Assembly (NCBI RefSeq): GCF_014637175.1
Contig: NZ_BMEV01000021.1
Span: forward strand, 1 to 44,010
Direction of reading: 5' to 3'
From: Compostibacillus humi
GTDB lineage: Bacteria > Bacillota > Bacilli > Bacillales > Amphibacillaceae
Length of the DNA stretch: 44,010 nucleotides
Part shown: in pieces, positions 33,211 to 41,920 of the stretch
How the letters are laid out: every line of letters begins with the position of its first letter
Numbering within the stretch: position 1 is the first letter of the stretch
The notes under the pieces: generated by a model
Seen by the model: only the letters and a program-made list of their open reading frames with translations
Databases searched by the model: none
Told to the model about the DNA's origin: nothing
Position numbers and translations under genes: made by a program

Positions 33211-34143
33211 CTATTCCGTTGCTTTAAGCAGAGTATCCAAGTTTTTACGCATCAAGGACAGGTAATCTTCATTATTTGCAATATCTTCCTCCGTCAATAC
33301 AGCTAAATTGTGCAATGTTAGGGGATCTAGCCCGATTTCCTGCTCAATGACTTCGCTAATTCGGCTGGAGGTGTTTTGCTCGTAAAGAATGTACTTTAAT
33401 TGATGTTCCTTCGCTTCATCAATTATTTTTGTCAATTGCTGTTGAGAAGGCTCTGTACTGGATGATAAGCCGAGAATCGAAATTTGCTTAATTCCGTACC
33501 GTTCTTCCCAATAACCGTACGCCGCATGTGAAACGAGGATGTTTCTGTTTGGCTGGGAAGACAGTGTTCGCTGAAATTCTTCACCAAGCTCCGTTAAATC
33601 TTCTTTTAGCGTTTGAAAGTTTTCTTGGAAAAGCTCTTCATTTTCAGGACTGATTTCAACCAGATGATTTGTAATGACTTCCGACATTTTTATCATCCGG
33701 ATCGGATCCAGCCAAATATGGGGATCGAAATCTCCGTGATGGTGTTCTTCATCTTCATGGTGATGCTCTCCATCAAGAGAAAGAAACAATTCTTCATATT
33801 CCCCTAACTCAATAAGGGAAACTTTCTCCGATTGCAATGCTTCCGCCGCAGCATCAGCAAACGGCTCCATCTGATTTCCTAAATAAATGAAGGCATCACT
33901 TTCCGCAATTTTCGTCATATCCCTTGTGGACGGTTCGTAGGAATGGGCATCTACACCGGGAGGGTATATTGTTTCAACGGCGGCTAAATCTCCACTAATT
34001 CTTTCTGCAATATATTGAATCGGATAAACGGACGTATAAATTGTCAACTCGGTATCATCACTATTTGAATCTTGAGGGGAGCCGCATCCCGATGCAAGAA
34101 CAGCCATGGCAATAAATAAGAAAATCGGTTTTAAATAACGCAT
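33211..34143 (-). CDS. znuA: Zinc-binding lipoprotein of the zinc ABC transporter
   Basis: Substrate-binding protein of cluster 9, 310 residues. The signal peptide ends at the lipobox ASGC (Cys20). A His/Glu/Asp-rich loop at about residues 126-139 (DGEHHHEDEEHHHGDFDPH) is typical of zinc-specific ZnuA/AdcA and is followed by HIWLDPIRM (metal ligand His). Other ligand regions are SHAAYGYWEERYG and ILYEQNTSSR. It is the first gene of znuA-znuC-znuB-zur and is driven by a Zur-controlled promoter. It lacks the ZinT-like C-terminal domain of longer AdcA proteins. Confidence 0.94.
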   Translation of the reverse strand: MRYLKPIFLFIAMAVLASGCGSPQDSNSDDTELTIYTSVYPIQYIAERISGDLAAVETIYPPGVDAHSYEPSTRDMTKIAESDAFIYLGNQMEPFADAAAEALQSEKVSLIELGEYEELFLSLDGEHHHEDEEHHHGDFDPHIWLDPIRMIKMSEVITNHLVEISPENEELFQENFQTLKEDLTELGEEFQRTLSSQPNRNILVSHAAYGYWEERYGIKQISILGLSSSTEPSQQQLTKIIDEAKEHQLKYILYEQNTSSRISEVIEQEIGLDPLTLHNLAVLTEEDIANNEDYLSLMRKNLDTLLKATE

Positions 34144-34200
34144 ATGTTTTCCCTTCTATGTCTGAATTTTCTCGTACGCGCATAAATAAAATACGTAATT

Positions 34201-34229
34201 ATATTATCGTAATGATTACGATTTGTAAA
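34201..34229 (-). promoter_or_regulatory. znuA promoter with Zur box in the spacer
   Basis: On the minus strand TTTACA, a 17-bp spacer and TAATAT. The spacer and flank hold ATCGTAATGATTACGAT (34206-34222), a perfect match to the Bacillus Zur box core, so bound Zur would exclude RNA polymerase. A second, degenerate copy GAATGATTACGATTAC lies at 34233-34248. Confidence 0.9.
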
Positions 34230-34340
34230 CAGGAATGATTACGATTACTAATAAATTTTTTATGTGCAAATAAAATAAACCGGGATGCCCATTGAATAAA
34301 AAGCCGCAAAGAAAGTTCTCTTAATATTCGAATATAATGA

Positions 34341-34369
34341 TTGCAAAAAGTCAGAAATTATTTTATAGT
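34341..34369 (+). promoter_or_regulatory. fadN operon promoter
   Basis: TTGCAA, a 17-bp spacer and TATAGT. Transcription should start near 34376. Confidence 0.7.
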
Positions 34370-34378
34370 AAAATAAAC

Positions 34379-34394
34379 AGATAGTTCGCTATCT
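34379..34394 (+). promoter_or_regulatory. UUCG-capped hairpin at the 5' end of the fadN leader
   Basis: AGATAG-TTCG-CTATCT lies three to four bases after the predicted start and is followed by TTTATTTTT. It may be a 5' stability element or a weak attenuator. Confidence 0.5.
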
Positions 34395-34412
34395 TTTATT
34401 TTTGGAGAGAAA

Positions 34413-34432
34413 ATGAATGAGTATTCATTCAA
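34413..34432 (+). promoter_or_regulatory. FadR operator
   Basis: ATGAATGAGTATTCATTCAA matches the B. subtilis FadR consensus ATGAATGANTANTCATTCAT at all but the last position. It lies about 40 bp after the predicted start, consistent with roadblock repression relieved by long-chain acyl-CoA. Confidence 0.92.
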
Positions 34433-34455
34433 AATTAGAATAGGGGGAGGAAATC

Positions 34456-36843
34456 ATGAGCTACCAGATTAAAAAAGCTGCAGTACTAGGCTCCGGGGTG
34501 ATGGGCTCCGGGATCGCAGCCCATTTGGCAAACGTCGGAATCCCGGTAATTATGCTGGATATCGTACCTCGGGAATTAACGAAGGAAGAGGCAGAAAAAG
34601 GGTTGACCCTTGACCATCCGGCAGTGCGAAACCGTATCCCGGCACAAAGCAAAAAAGCATTATTGAAACAGAAACCATCGCCAATTACTTCGAAAAGAAC
34701 CCTGGAACTGATTGAAATCGGGAACATGGAAGACGATTTAGAAAAACTCGCTGACGTGGACTGGATTATTGAAGTAGTCGTCGAAAACCTGAAAATTAAG
34801 AAACAAGTATTTGCCAAAGTAGACCAGTTCCGGAAACCGGGAACGATTGTCAGCTCCAACACGTCGGGAATTTCCGTAAACGCCATGATTGAAGACTGTT
34901 CCGACGACATGAAAAAACATTTCTTAGGGACCCATTTCTTTAACCCGCCAAGATACTTAAAACTGCTCGAAGTCATTCCAACGAAATATACGGATCCGGA
35001 AGTATTAGCTTATATGAAAACATTCGGTGAGAACGTTCTTGGTAAAGGTGTCGTGGAAGCGAAGGACACGCCAAACTTTATTGCTAACCGTATCGGAACA
35101 TACGGCTTGCTCGTTACCGTTCAGGAAATGTTAAATAAAGGCTTAACCGTCGGTGAAGTGGATTCAGTAACAGGACCGTTAATCGGGCGGCCGAAAAGCG
35201 CAACCTTCCGCACGTTGGATGTCGTCGGTCTAGATACGTTTATCCATGTGGCAAACAACGTGTATGACCAAGTGGAAGGGGAAGAAAAGAAAGTATTTGA
35301 AGTGCCGGAATTCATGCTGCAGATGAAAGAAAAGGGCATGATTGGGGCAAAAGCAGGCAAAGGATTTTTCAAAAAAGAAAAAGGTGTTATCTATCAATTA
35401 AATCCGGAAAGCCTCGAATATGAAGACAGGAAAAAATTTACAACGCCTGCTGTGGAAATGGCAAAACAGCAAAAAGGAACCCGGGCGAAATTGAAAACGC
35501 TTCTAAGTGCAAAAGGTGATCCGGCAGGAGACTTCATTTGGGCAGTAACGAAACGGACGCTTCTATATACAGCTGACCTTCTTGGTGAAATTGCCGACGA
35601 TATCGTCTCCATCGATGATGCGATGAAGTGGGGATTCGGCTGGGAACTCGGTCCATTTGAAATGTGGGATGCTATCGGACTGGAAAAATCGGTGAAACGA
35701 ATGCAGGAAGAAGGAGATACGATACCGGAGTGGGTGCTGAACCTTTTGGAAAAAGGAAATACATCCTTCTATAAAGCAGACAGCGGAAGCGTATATTTCT
35801 ACCACAATGGTGAATATAAAGAGCGGCAATTTAATCGGAAAGAAATTCATATTAAGCGATTAAAAGAAACAAAGGGCGTTATTAAGAAAAATACCGGAGC
35901 AAGTCTGATTGATATGGGAGATGGAGTGGCGCTGCTTGAATTCCACTCGAAGAGCAATGCGCTAGGTCTCGATACGATGCAGATGGTGAAATTTGCCCTC
36001 GAAGAAGTTGAGAAAAATTACGTCGGACTCGTGATTGGCAACCAAGGGAAAAACTTCTCCGTCGGTGCAAACTTAGCCTTGATGCTGATGGAAGCACAGG
36101 ACCAAAACTTTGACGAATTGGATTTAGTCATCCGCCAGTTCCAAAATATGACGATGCGTATTAAATATGCGGAAAAGCCGGTCGTCGTCGCGCCGTTTAA
36201 TATGACGCTGGGCGGCGGTGCGGAAGTAACATTGCCGGCCGCAGCGGTTCAGGCCTCGGCAGAAACGTATATTGGGCTTGTGGAAGTTGGCGTCGGACTG
36301 ATTCCTGGCGGCGGCGGAACGAAGGAATTGTACTTGAAGAAACTTCGCAACATGCCAAAAGGGATTGATTTTGACTTGATGAAAATCGCCAACGACGTAT
36401 TTGAAAAAGTGGCAACGGCAAAGGTGTCCACTTCGGCGGAAGAGGCCTTCGAATATGGCTTCCTTGGAAAAGGGGATGGCATCAGCGTAAATCCGGACCA
36501 TTTACTATACGATGCGAAAGAAAAAGTGCTTGCGCTGGCGAGAACAGGATATAAAAAGCCGCAGCCGGAGAAAATTCCGGTCGTCGGGGATGCCGGCTAT
36601 GCTGCCATGGTCATGGGAGCAAAATCGATGCAATATGCCGGATATGCATCCGACCATGATATAAAGATTGCTGAAAAATTAGCCTATGTTCTATCCGGCG
36701 GAAGAATAAAAGAAGGAACGTTAATTGATGAGCAAGTTATGCTTGACTTGGAAAGAGAAGCATTTTTAAGTCTGATTGGCGAGCCGCTAACCCAGGCGAG
36801 AATGCAGCACATGTTATTAAAAGGAAAACCATTGCGTAATTAA
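34456..36843 (+). CDS. fadN: 3-hydroxyacyl-CoA dehydrogenase/enoyl-CoA hydratase fusion
   Basis: A bifunctional beta-oxidation enzyme of 795 residues. The N-terminal dehydrogenase has the NAD loop AAVLGSGVMGSGIAAHLANV (residues 8-27), then VDWIIEVVVENLKIKKQVFA, SNTSGISVNAM and the catalytic His region FLGTHFFNPPRYLKLLEV. The C-terminal hydratase/isomerase part (from about residue 480) has NQGKNFSVGANLALM (oxyanion loop), PFNMTLGGGAEVTLPA and YIGLVEVGVGLIPGGGGTKE (catalytic Glu region). The domain order is the reverse of E. coli FadB and typical of Bacillus FadN (YusL). The ATG follows GGGGGAGG. It is the first gene of fadN-fadA-fadE under FadR control. Confidence 0.96.
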   Translation: MSYQIKKAAVLGSGVMGSGIAAHLANVGIPVIMLDIVPRELTKEEAEKGLTLDHPAVRNRIPAQSKKALLKQKPSPITSKRTLELIEIGNMEDDLEKLADVDWIIEVVVENLKIKKQVFAKVDQFRKPGTIVSSNTSGISVNAMIEDCSDDMKKHFLGTHFFNPPRYLKLLEVIPTKYTDPEVLAYMKTFGENVLGKGVVEAKDTPNFIANRIGTYGLLVTVQEMLNKGLTVGEVDSVTGPLIGRPKSATFRTLDVVGLDTFIHVANNVYDQVEGEEKKVFEVPEFMLQMKEKGMIGAKAGKGFFKKEKGVIYQLNPESLEYEDRKKFTTPAVEMAKQQKGTRAKLKTLLSAKGDPAGDFIWAVTKRTLLYTADLLGEIADDIVSIDDAMKWGFGWELGPFEMWDAIGLEKSVKRMQEEGDTIPEWVLNLLEKGNTSFYKADSGSVYFYHNGEYKERQFNRKEIHIKRLKETKGVIKKNTGASLIDMGDGVALLEFHSKSNALGLDTMQMVKFALEEVEKNYVGLVIGNQGKNFSVGANLALMLMEAQDQNFDELDLVIRQFQNMTMRIKYAEKPVVVAPFNMTLGGGAEVTLPAAAVQASAETYIGLVEVGVGLIPGGGGTKELYLKKLRNMPKGIDFDLMKIANDVFEKVATAKVSTSAEEAFEYGFLGKGDGISVNPDHLLYDAKEKVLALARTGYKKPQPEKIPVVGDAGYAAMVMGAKSMQYAGYASDHDIKIAEKLAYVLSGGRIKEGTLIDEQVMLDLEREAFLSLIGEPLTQARMQHMLLKGKPLRN

Positions 36844-36862
36844 TATGGGGGAGGAGAAGGAA

Positions 36863-38038
36863 ATGAAAGAAGCTGTAATCGTTGCAGGTGCAAGAACCCC
36901 TGTCGGAAAAGCCTTTAAAGGGTCATTAGCGAACACTAGACCGGATGATTTAGCCGCATTGACGATAAAAGAAACATTGAAGCGGGCCGGTGGCTATGAC
37001 GGCAATATTGATGACGTTATTATCGGCTGTGCCATGCCGGAAGCTGAGCAAGGAATGAATATGGCGCGCAATGTTGCGGCACTGGCAGGATTGGATAAGG
37101 ATGTTCCGGGAGTGACGATTAATCGCTATTGTTCTTCTGGTCTTCAGTCTATCGCCTTTGCGGCAGAGCGGATTATGGTCGGAGCAAGCGATACGATTAT
37201 TGCCGGCGGTGCCGAATCAATGAGCCTGATTCCAATGGGCGGCCATGTCATTAAGCCAAACCCGACCCTCGTGGAAACAGCTCCTGGATATTACATGAGC
37301 ATGGGGCATACGGCGGAAGAAGTGGCTAAGCGATTTGGCATTTCCCGGGAGGATCAGGATGAATTTGCTGTACGAAGCCATAAACGGGCAGCAAAAGCGA
37401 TTGAAGAAGGGAAATTTAAAGAGGAAATTGTTCCGGTGGAAGTGAAAGAACGGTTTGTCGGAAAGAACAATAAAATCGAGGAAAAATCTTTTGTCTTTGA
37501 TACCGATGAAGGGGTTCGTCCGGAAACTTCGATGGAAGTATTGGCTACGCTGCGTCCAGCCTTTAAAAACGGCGGAACGGTAACAGCCGGGAACTCTTCG
37601 CAAATGAGTGACGGGGCTGCGTCTGTTCTGGTGATGGACAGGGAAAAGGCAGAAGCAGAAGGACTGACTCCGCTCGTGAAATTCCGCTCCTATGCGGTTG
37701 CAGGAGTAGAACCAGAAATTATGGGAGTCGGTCCGGTGGCAGCCATTCCGAAAGCGTTGGAAATGGCGGGAATTGAACTGTCTGACGTTGGATTGTTTGA
37801 GCTGAATGAAGCATTTGCTGCTCAGGCGGTTCGGGTGATTCAAGCGTTGGATTTGGATATGGACAAAGTGAATGTAAATGGCGGTGCCATCGCCCTGGGA
37901 CATCCCCTTGGCTGCACGGGAACGAAATTAACGTTATCCCTAATCCATGAAATGAAACGCCGCAATGTACAATTTGGCGTTGTGACGATGTGTATCGGCG
38001 GCGGAATGGGTGCTGCCGGCGTATTCGAACTTCTATAA
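36863..38038 (+). CDS. fadA: Acetyl-CoA acyltransferase (3-ketoacyl-CoA thiolase)
   Basis: This enzyme performs the thiolytic last step of beta-oxidation, yielding acetyl-CoA that feeds the glyoxylate shunt encoded at 24-27 kb. It has 391 residues, as in B. subtilis. Catalytic residues are visible: nucleophile Cys in VTINRYCSSGLQSIAFA, His in GGAIALGHPLGCTGTK and the second Cys in MCIGGGMGAAG. I chose ATG 36863, six bases after GGAGGAGAAG; an ATG at 36845 precedes that RBS. It lies 19 bp after fadN. Confidence 0.96.
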   Translation: MKEAVIVAGARTPVGKAFKGSLANTRPDDLAALTIKETLKRAGGYDGNIDDVIIGCAMPEAEQGMNMARNVAALAGLDKDVPGVTINRYCSSGLQSIAFAAERIMVGASDTIIAGGAESMSLIPMGGHVIKPNPTLVETAPGYYMSMGHTAEEVAKRFGISREDQDEFAVRSHKRAAKAIEEGKFKEEIVPVEVKERFVGKNNKIEEKSFVFDTDEGVRPETSMEVLATLRPAFKNGGTVTAGNSSQMSDGAASVLVMDREKAEAEGLTPLVKFRSYAVAGVEPEIMGVGPVAAIPKALEMAGIELSDVGLFELNEAFAAQAVRVIQALDLDMDKVNVNGGAIALGHPLGCTGTKLTLSLIHEMKRRNVQFGVVTMCIGGGMGAAGVFELL

Positions 38039-38043
38039 TCTAT

Positions 38044-38070
38044 GTAATCGGAGAATCTTTCTCCGATTAC
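38044..38070 (+). promoter_or_regulatory. Perfect 12-bp hairpin between fadA and fadE
   Basis: GTAATCGGAGAA-TCT-TTCTCCGATTAC has no U-tract after it (GAAATAATAAAA). It therefore resembles an RNA processing or stability element that could set the ratio of fadNA to fadE message. Confidence 0.6.
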
Positions 38071-38103
38071 GAAATAATAAAATGATAGAAAGGAAGGATT
38101 CAC

Positions 38104-39888
38104 GTGAGCGAAACGAAAGAGAAAGTATTTAAAGGCGGCGCTTTTTTGACAGAAGATTTAACCGGGGAAGATATCATTACTCCGGAAGATTTTACCGATG
38201 AACATAAAATGATCGCGAAAACGACGGAAGAATTTATTGAAAATGAAGTGCTGCCGGTAGCAGAAAAATTGGAAAACCATGAATTTGATCTTTCGGTGGA
38301 ACTGTTAAAGAAAGCCGGGGAGTTGGGGCTATTAAGTGCGGATATTCCGGAAGAATACGGCGGCCTCGGATTAGATAAAACAAGTTCGGCGTTAATTACG
38401 GAAAAATTCTCCCGTGCCGGCGCCTTTTCCATTACCCATGGAGCCCATGTCGGTATCGGTTCCTTGCCGATTGTATTTTTTGGCAATGAAGAACAGAAGG
38501 CAAAATATTTACCGAAACTGGCAACCGGCGAGCTAATCGCTGCCTATGCGCTGACCGAATCGGGATCTGGGTCTGATGCGCTTGCGGCCAAAACGACAGC
38601 CGTATTAAATGAAGCGGGAACCCATTATATTTTAAATGGGGAAAAACAATTTATTACGAATGCTGCCTTTGCAGACGTATTTATCGTCTATGCCAAAGTG
38701 GATGGGGAGCACTTCTCCACCTTTATTGTGGAGAGAGATTTCCCAGGTGTGTCTACCGGAGCAGAAGAACAGAAAATGGGAATTAAAGGCTCGTCCACAA
38801 GAACGCTAATTTTAGATAATGCTGAAGTTCCGGCGGAAAACCTCCTCGGTGAAATCGGCAAAGGCCATCGGATTGCCTTTAATATTTTAAACGTCGGCCG
38901 CTATAAATTAGCTATCGGCGGTGTCGGCGGGGCAAAAGCTGCGCTGGAAACAGCAGTTAAATATGTAAATGAACGGAAACAGTTTAATCGAGCGATTTCC
39001 AGCTTTGCATTGACTCAGGAAAAAATCGGAACCATTGCTTCTGAAATTTATGCCAATGAAAGTGCCGTTTATCGGACCGTCGGGTTGTTCGAACAGCGGA
39101 TGGGATCATTAACGGAAGAACAATTAAAAGACGGCCGCGAAGTAGCAAAAGCGATTGCCGAGTATCAAATTGAATGCTCCATGAACAAATATATGGCGAC
39201 CGAACTATTGGACCATGCGGTTGACGAAGCAGTACAAATGCATGGCGGAAACGGCTTTATCCAGGAGTACGATGTGGAGCGGATGTATCGGGATTCCCGG
39301 ATAAATCGGATTTTCGAAGGAACGAATGAAATTAACCGTCTGCTCGTTCCAGGAACATTGCTGAAAAAAGCAATGAAGGGAGAATTGCCGCTGCTCCAGC
39401 AAGCTCAAAGCCTGCAGGAAGAATTAGTGATGATGATGCCGCAGGAAGTAGGCACTGAACCGTTAGAACAGGAGAAATATTTGCTGAAGAATGCGAAGAA
39501 AATTGTTCTATTTGCTGCAGGATTAGCGGTACAAAAGTATATGCAAAAAATTGAAGGGGAACAGGAAATCCTTGCGAACCTTGCTGACATGGTTGCAGAA
39601 GTATACAATATGGAATCTGCCATTCTTCGTACGGAAAAAGCGATTGGCCGGGATGGCGAAGAGAAAAGCAGACAAAAGCTATTATATACTGAAGTGTATG
39701 TGCAAGAAGCCTTTAACCGAATTGAAGCCGATGCGAAAGAAACGATTTTAGCGGTTGAGGAAGGGGACAACTTGCGGATGATGCTTGCTTCTTTAAGAAA
39801 ATTAACCCGCCATACGCCGATCAATGTCATCAAGAAAAAACGGGAAATCGCTGCACCAATTATCGAACAAGAAAAATATGTTTTATAG
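38104..39888 (+). CDS. fadE: Acyl-CoA dehydrogenase
   Basis: An FAD-dependent first-step beta-oxidation enzyme of 594 residues, cytoplasmic. The classical ACAD core (about residues 30-410) has YALTESGSGSDALAAKTTAV, GEKQFITNAAFADVFIVYAK, FNILNVGRYKLAIGGVGGAK and QMHGGNGFIQEYDVERMYRD. The catalytic base is the Glu in RIFEGTNEINRLL near residue 405. A C-terminal helical extension of about 170 residues is typical of the YusJ type. The GTG start follows AAAGGAAGGATTCAC. Last gene of the fad operon; a terminator follows. Confidence 0.95.
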   Translation: MSETKEKVFKGGAFLTEDLTGEDIITPEDFTDEHKMIAKTTEEFIENEVLPVAEKLENHEFDLSVELLKKAGELGLLSADIPEEYGGLGLDKTSSALITEKFSRAGAFSITHGAHVGIGSLPIVFFGNEEQKAKYLPKLATGELIAAYALTESGSGSDALAAKTTAVLNEAGTHYILNGEKQFITNAAFADVFIVYAKVDGEHFSTFIVERDFPGVSTGAEEQKMGIKGSSTRTLILDNAEVPAENLLGEIGKGHRIAFNILNVGRYKLAIGGVGGAKAALETAVKYVNERKQFNRAISSFALTQEKIGTIASEIYANESAVYRTVGLFEQRMGSLTEEQLKDGREVAKAIAEYQIECSMNKYMATELLDHAVDEAVQMHGGNGFIQEYDVERMYRDSRINRIFEGTNEINRLLVPGTLLKKAMKGELPLLQQAQSLQEELVMMMPQEVGTEPLEQEKYLLKNAKKIVLFAAGLAVQKYMQKIEGEQEILANLADMVAEVYNMESAILRTEKAIGRDGEEKSRQKLLYTEVYVQEAFNRIEADAKETILAVEEGDNLRMMLASLRKLTRHTPINVIKKKREIAAPIIEQEKYVL

Positions 39889-39912
39889 AAACTGAAGTGC
39901 AAATCAATATGA

Positions 39913-39951
39913 AAACGCGGAACTGTAAAGATTTCGGTTCCGCGTTTATTC
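39913..39951 (+). terminator. Terminator of the fad operon
   Basis: AAACGCGGAAC (39913-39923) pairs exactly with GTTCCGCGTTT (39937-39947), followed by ATTCAG. The stem is strong; the U-tract overlaps the stem end. Confidence 0.75.
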
Positions 39952-40080
39952 AGTTTGCTGCCTGCCATGAAACCTAAGTTTGTTTGAAAACCATATGATT
40001 TTTCTGACGTTTAAATGTATGGTAGATTAATATTGAGAGGTTGAATACATATCTATCATGGCAGGAAATGGGGTGTAACT

Positions 40081-40440
40081 ATGGCATTAACATTTTATTG
40101 GTATGCAAAATGCGGTACGTGTCGCAAGGCAAAAAAATGGCTGGATGACAACGGGTTAGAATACGAAGCGATTCCAATCGCTGAAAATCCGCCAACGAAA
40201 GAAGAAATTTTAAGTTTTATGGAAAAAGCGGACGTTGCACCGAAAAAGTTTTTTAATACGAGCGGAAAAAAATATCGGGAACTACAGTTGAAAGATAAAG
40301 TAAATGACATGACGAAAGAAGAAATGGCGGAACTGCTTGCATCCGACGGAATGCTGATCAAACGGCCGATCGTTACCGACGGAAACAAAGTGACCGTCGG
40401 ATTTAATGAAGAAACTTTCGCTGCAAATTGGTTAGCTTAA
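40081..40440 (+). CDS. yusI: ArsC/Spx-family thioredoxin-fold protein (YusI-like)
   Basis: A 119-residue protein with an N-terminal CxxC redox motif, YAKCGTCRKAKKWLDDNGL (Cys11/Cys14), and the C-terminal SDGMLIKRPIVTDGNKVTVG characteristic of the ArsC/Spx superfamily. It lacks the typical arsenate reductase context. Position between fadE and gcvH is the same as yusI in B. subtilis. A true arsenate reductase is unlikely; an Spx/MgsR-like regulatory or general thiol role is possible. Function of YusI is not established. Confidence 0.88.
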   Translation: MALTFYWYAKCGTCRKAKKWLDDNGLEYEAIPIAENPPTKEEILSFMEKADVAPKKFFNTSGKKYRELQLKDKVNDMTKEEMAELLASDGMLIKRPIVTDGNKVTVGFNEETFAANWLA

Positions 40441-40513
40441 AGAAATAGGTAGAAAAAAATGCCTATAAAATGTATAGTTATGTTATAACAGTTTTTTACT
40501 TGGAGGGATAAAG

Positions 40514-40897
40514 GTGAACTTTCCTGAGGAATTATTGTATTCAAAAGAACATGAGTGGGTAAAAAGAGAAGGCAATCAAGTGCGTATCGGTATTACCGAT
40601 TTTGCTCAGGATGAATTGGGCGATATCGTTTTCGTTGAACTTCCTGAAGTTGGCGATGAAATTACGGTAGACGAACCTTTTGGCAGCGTGGAATCTGTTA
40701 AAACGGTTTCTGAATTATATGCACCGGTTTCAGGTAAAGTTGTGGAAGTGAATGAAGAGCTGGAAGACAGCCCGGAATTTGTCAATGAATCTCCGTATGA
40801 AAAGGCTTGGATGATTGTTGTCGAATTAAGTGATGAATCCGAATTGGACAACCTTTTATCTGCACAGGCGTATAAAGAACTAACTGAAGAAGATTAA
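40514..40897 (+). CDS. gcvH: Glycine cleavage system H protein
   Basis: A lipoyl carrier protein of 127 residues. The lipoyl-lysine is in [20 protein letters not shown] at about residue 63. The family start [20 protein letters not shown] and [20 protein letters not shown] are clear. It shuttles the aminomethyl group in glycine cleavage and, in B. subtilis, is also the entry point for lipoate relay to other complexes. The GTG start follows TTGGAGGGAT. No gcvT or gcvP is adjacent, which is usual for Bacillus. Confidence 0.97.
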   Translation: MNFPEELLYSKEHEWVKREGNQVRIGITDFAQDELGDIVFVELPEVGDEITVDEPFGSVESVKTVSELYAPVSGKVVEVNEELEDSPEFVNESPYEKAWMIVVELSDESELDNLLSAQAYKELTEED

Positions 40898-40902
40898 AAG
40901 GA

Positions 40903-40949
40903 AAGGCTAACTATATGATGAATATCTGTATAGTTAGCCTTCGTTTTAT
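40903..40949 (+). terminator. Terminator of gcvH
   Basis: AAGGCTAACTAT (40903-40914) and ATAGTTAGCCTT (40930-40941) form a perfect 12-bp stem followed by CGTTTTATC. Confidence 0.85.
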
Positions 40950-41010
40950 CATATAATGAGAATTATTAGCGAAGAAAGCACCTTGTTGCTTCCAGAAGGA
41001 GTGCAAACAG

Positions 41011-41451
41011 ATGATTACAACTCCGTCTGATAAGGTAATTATCGTGGAAGGGCTGTCGGACAAAAGACAGATTGAAAAAATTATTACCGAAAACGTGACG
41101 ATTATTTGTACGAATGGAACGCTCGGAATTGCGCGTTTCGATGAATTGCTGGAAACTTATGATTTAGACGAAAAGGAAGTTTATATTTTAGTTGATGAGG
41201 ATAAATCCGGGATAAAGTTAAGAAAACTATTGTCAAAGGAACTTCCCCACGCACAGCATATTTTTGTCAGCAGCGAATATCGGGAGGTGGCAACAACGCC
41301 AAAGCACCTCCTTGCAACTGCGTTGTTAAGCAAACATATTTCGGTTGATCCATATTATTTATCCCAAGGAAGTAATGGTACGCAAGGGACATATAGAAAT
41401 TACGGATCGCGTGGATTTTCAGATTCGGATGATTCCGGCGGAAAGAAATAA
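41011..41451 (+). CDS. yusF: TOPRIM-domain protein (YusF-like)
   Basis: A small stand-alone TOPRIM protein of 146 residues. The glutamate motif is KVIIVEGLSDKRQIEKI (residues 8-24) and the DxD-type motif is EVYILVDEDKSGIKLRKLL (about 56-74). The C-terminus is Ser/Gly/Asn-rich and probably disordered. It resembles the small TOPRIM proteins related to RNase M5 and DnaG cores, and matches YusF of B. subtilis by position. It may act on nucleic acid; function not established. The ATG follows AGAAGGAGTG. yusG, present at this place in B. subtilis, is absent. Confidence 0.88.
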   Translation: MITTPSDKVIIVEGLSDKRQIEKIITENVTIICTNGTLGIARFDELLETYDLDEKEVYILVDEDKSGIKLRKLLSKELPHAQHIFVSSEYREVATTPKHLLATALLSKHISVDPYYLSQGSNGTQGTYRNYGSRGFSDSDDSGGKK

Positions 41452-41480
41452 ACGAAACAATATCAGTGAAGGTGGTTTTT

Positions 41481-41801
41481 TTGCAGCAAATTACAAAGGA
41501 ACAATTGCAGGATGGGAACTATTTGCTCTTTATTTTCTCCCCCTTTTGCGGAACTTGTCACGTGGCAAGGGCAATGCTGGAAAAAATTGAATCGATTCAT
41601 CAGCAAACGATTTTTTTCGAAATGAATGCTTCCTATTATGCTGATTATTTGCAGGAACATAAAGTCGAAAGTGTTCCTTGTTTGCTGATTATGGAACAAG
41701 GCGAAGTAAAAGAAAAAGTTTATGCTTTCCGGTCCATTGCTAATATTTATACATATTTGTACGAGTATAAACCCGAAATATTTCAGGAAAAAATGCAGTA
41801 A
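41481..41801 (+). CDS. yusE: Thioredoxin-like protein (YusE-like)
   Basis: A 106-residue thioredoxin-fold protein. The active site is FSPFCGTCHVARAML (CGTC, about residues 23-26), with the cis-Pro region SVPCLLIMEQGEVKEKVYAF. I chose TTG 41481, six bases after GAAGGTGG, over the GTG at 41466 that sits before this RBS. It lies 29 bp after yusF and is probably co-transcribed. CGTC instead of CGPC suggests a less reducing disulfide exchanger than TrxA. Confidence 0.85.
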   Translation: MQQITKEQLQDGNYLLFIFSPFCGTCHVARAMLEKIESIHQQTIFFEMNASYYADYLQEHKVESVPCLLIMEQGEVKEKVYAFRSIANIYTYLYEYKPEIFQEKMQ

Positions 41802-41855
41802 TATAGCCTCTCCGGTGCATGGAAAGCAATTTGTATAAAAAATTTTCGTTATTTG

Positions 41856-41884
41856 TTGACAAGGGATAAAACCGGTGCTATGAT
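41856..41884 (+). promoter_or_regulatory. Promoter of the metNP transcript
   Basis: TTGACA, a 17-bp spacer and TATGAT, upstream of the SAM riboswitch. Confidence 0.85.
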
Positions 41885-41920
41885 TAGAATCATAAATTTA
41901 ATAAATGAATTCGCGTTACT

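Noticed and set aside
37217-37903. 228-codon minus-strand frame opposite fadA
   Set aside because: It lies wholly inside fadA, which has all catalytic motifs; His/Phe/Arg-rich shadow composition.
40081-40440. Arsenate reductase ArsC
   Set aside because: The ArsC-like fold is clear, but there are no ars genes nearby and the conserved yus context points to the Spx/YusI group instead.
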